Assembly (NCBI GenBank): GCA_037179335.1
Contig: JAKZHN010000058.1
Span: 1-64,000, forward strand
DNA: 64,000 nt
DNA from: Cyclaneusma minus
Lineage: Eukaryota; Ascomycota; Leotiomycetes; Marthamycetales; Marthamycetaceae
Direction: 5' to 3'
Position numbers and translations under genes: made by a program. Position 1 is the first letter of the stretch. Each line of letters opens with the position of its first letter. Under the pieces are notes generated by a model that was given only the letters and a program-made list of their open reading frames with translations, was not told where the DNA came from and did not search any database. Below, one piece after another: positions 63,641 to 64,000 of the stretch.

Positions 63641-64000
63641 ATGCTTATACAGCACCTTCACCAGACCTTGCACTTTCTCGCTCGCAGTTGAATAAACACC
63701 CAGCTTTTCCACTTTCATAGCCCCAGTTACGATCTGGGCTCAACATTTCGCAGCTGTCGTCTTCTATCAAAGCTTTGACATACCAAAGCCCTTGACGACA
63801 GCAAACGTCTCAAATTACAGGAAAGCGCTCTCCCGACAGCAGAAAATGCCAAGGGCCAGTATGCGAGCAGCATTCATACATTTACAGCTTTCTAAACCAA
63901 GTACCACTCTACGGTGGGAAGTGGATCTTCATAGGTCACAGTTCCACAATCGAGAATCACATCATGAACTAGACAGGCCGGTCGTCCTGGTCTACTTCCT
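63641..64000. other. Normal-composition DNA at the window end
   Basis: G+C rises abruptly. No open gene or splice model was found. Short strings in different plus frames (SYDLGST, FAAVV, KALDDSKRLKLQ) recall the connecting region of the same pol family, so this could be a frameshifted but unmutated continuation of the element. This is a weak reading. Confidence 0.35.

Overview
The window reads as nuclear DNA of a filamentous ascomycete (Pezizomycotina). The evidence is short spliceosomal introns (47-152 bp, GT..AG, with CTAAC-like branch sites), the fungal type of the proteins (SCY1/SCYL2-like pseudokinase, mitochondrial branched-chain aminotransferase), and two sharply different base compositions: about 58 kb of transposon-filled DNA at roughly 15-16% G+C (hand-counted on two samples), surrounding a gene island of ordinary composition. 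The AT-rich parts carry the marks of RIP-type C-to-T mutation. Repeat copies differ largely by transitions, retrotransposon reading frames are full of stops, and catalytic Asp codons have become Asn codons. I cannot name the species.

Layout. 1-45,430: AT-rich block holding a degraded Copia-type LTR element (about 420-5,998, minus strand), three copies of a repeat family ending in (TAAA)n tails (8.1, 12.1 and 26.4 kb, minus strand), a second Copia element with both LTRs and an exact 5-bp target duplication (20,225-26,229, minus strand), and a third LTR element of unknown class (36,495-43,427) whose 216-bp LTRs and target duplication differ by transitions. Several minisatellites lie inside these elements. 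No intact gene was found in this block.

45,430-58,493: gene island. It contains a small cysteine-rich secreted protein gene right beside the AT block (46,279); an array of six units of about 360 bp, each with a minus-strand TATA box (47,067-49,200); a SCY1-like pseudokinase gene (49,416-52,573, minus); a divergently transcribed mitochondrial branched-chain aminotransferase gene (53,169-54,413, plus) with a TGACTC site; a two-exon gene for a Gly-rich/amphipathic mitochondrial-looking protein (55,015-56,454, plus); a Tc1/mariner-type MITE filled with 19-bp repeats (56,644-56,864); a second array of about three TATA-bearing units (56,866-57,860); and a small mitochondrial-looking membrane protein gene (58,122 on) whose end appears to be cut by an LTR.

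58,494-63,640: plus-strand retroelement with integrase and reverse transcriptase remnants, AT-rich except for the first ~120 bp of its LTR. 63,641-64,000: normal composition again, with no gene assigned.

The named genes are metabolic and trafficking functions with no obvious joint pathway. What stands out is the architecture: an effector-like gene and two promoter-like tandem arrays at the edges of a small housekeeping island within mutated transposon DNA.
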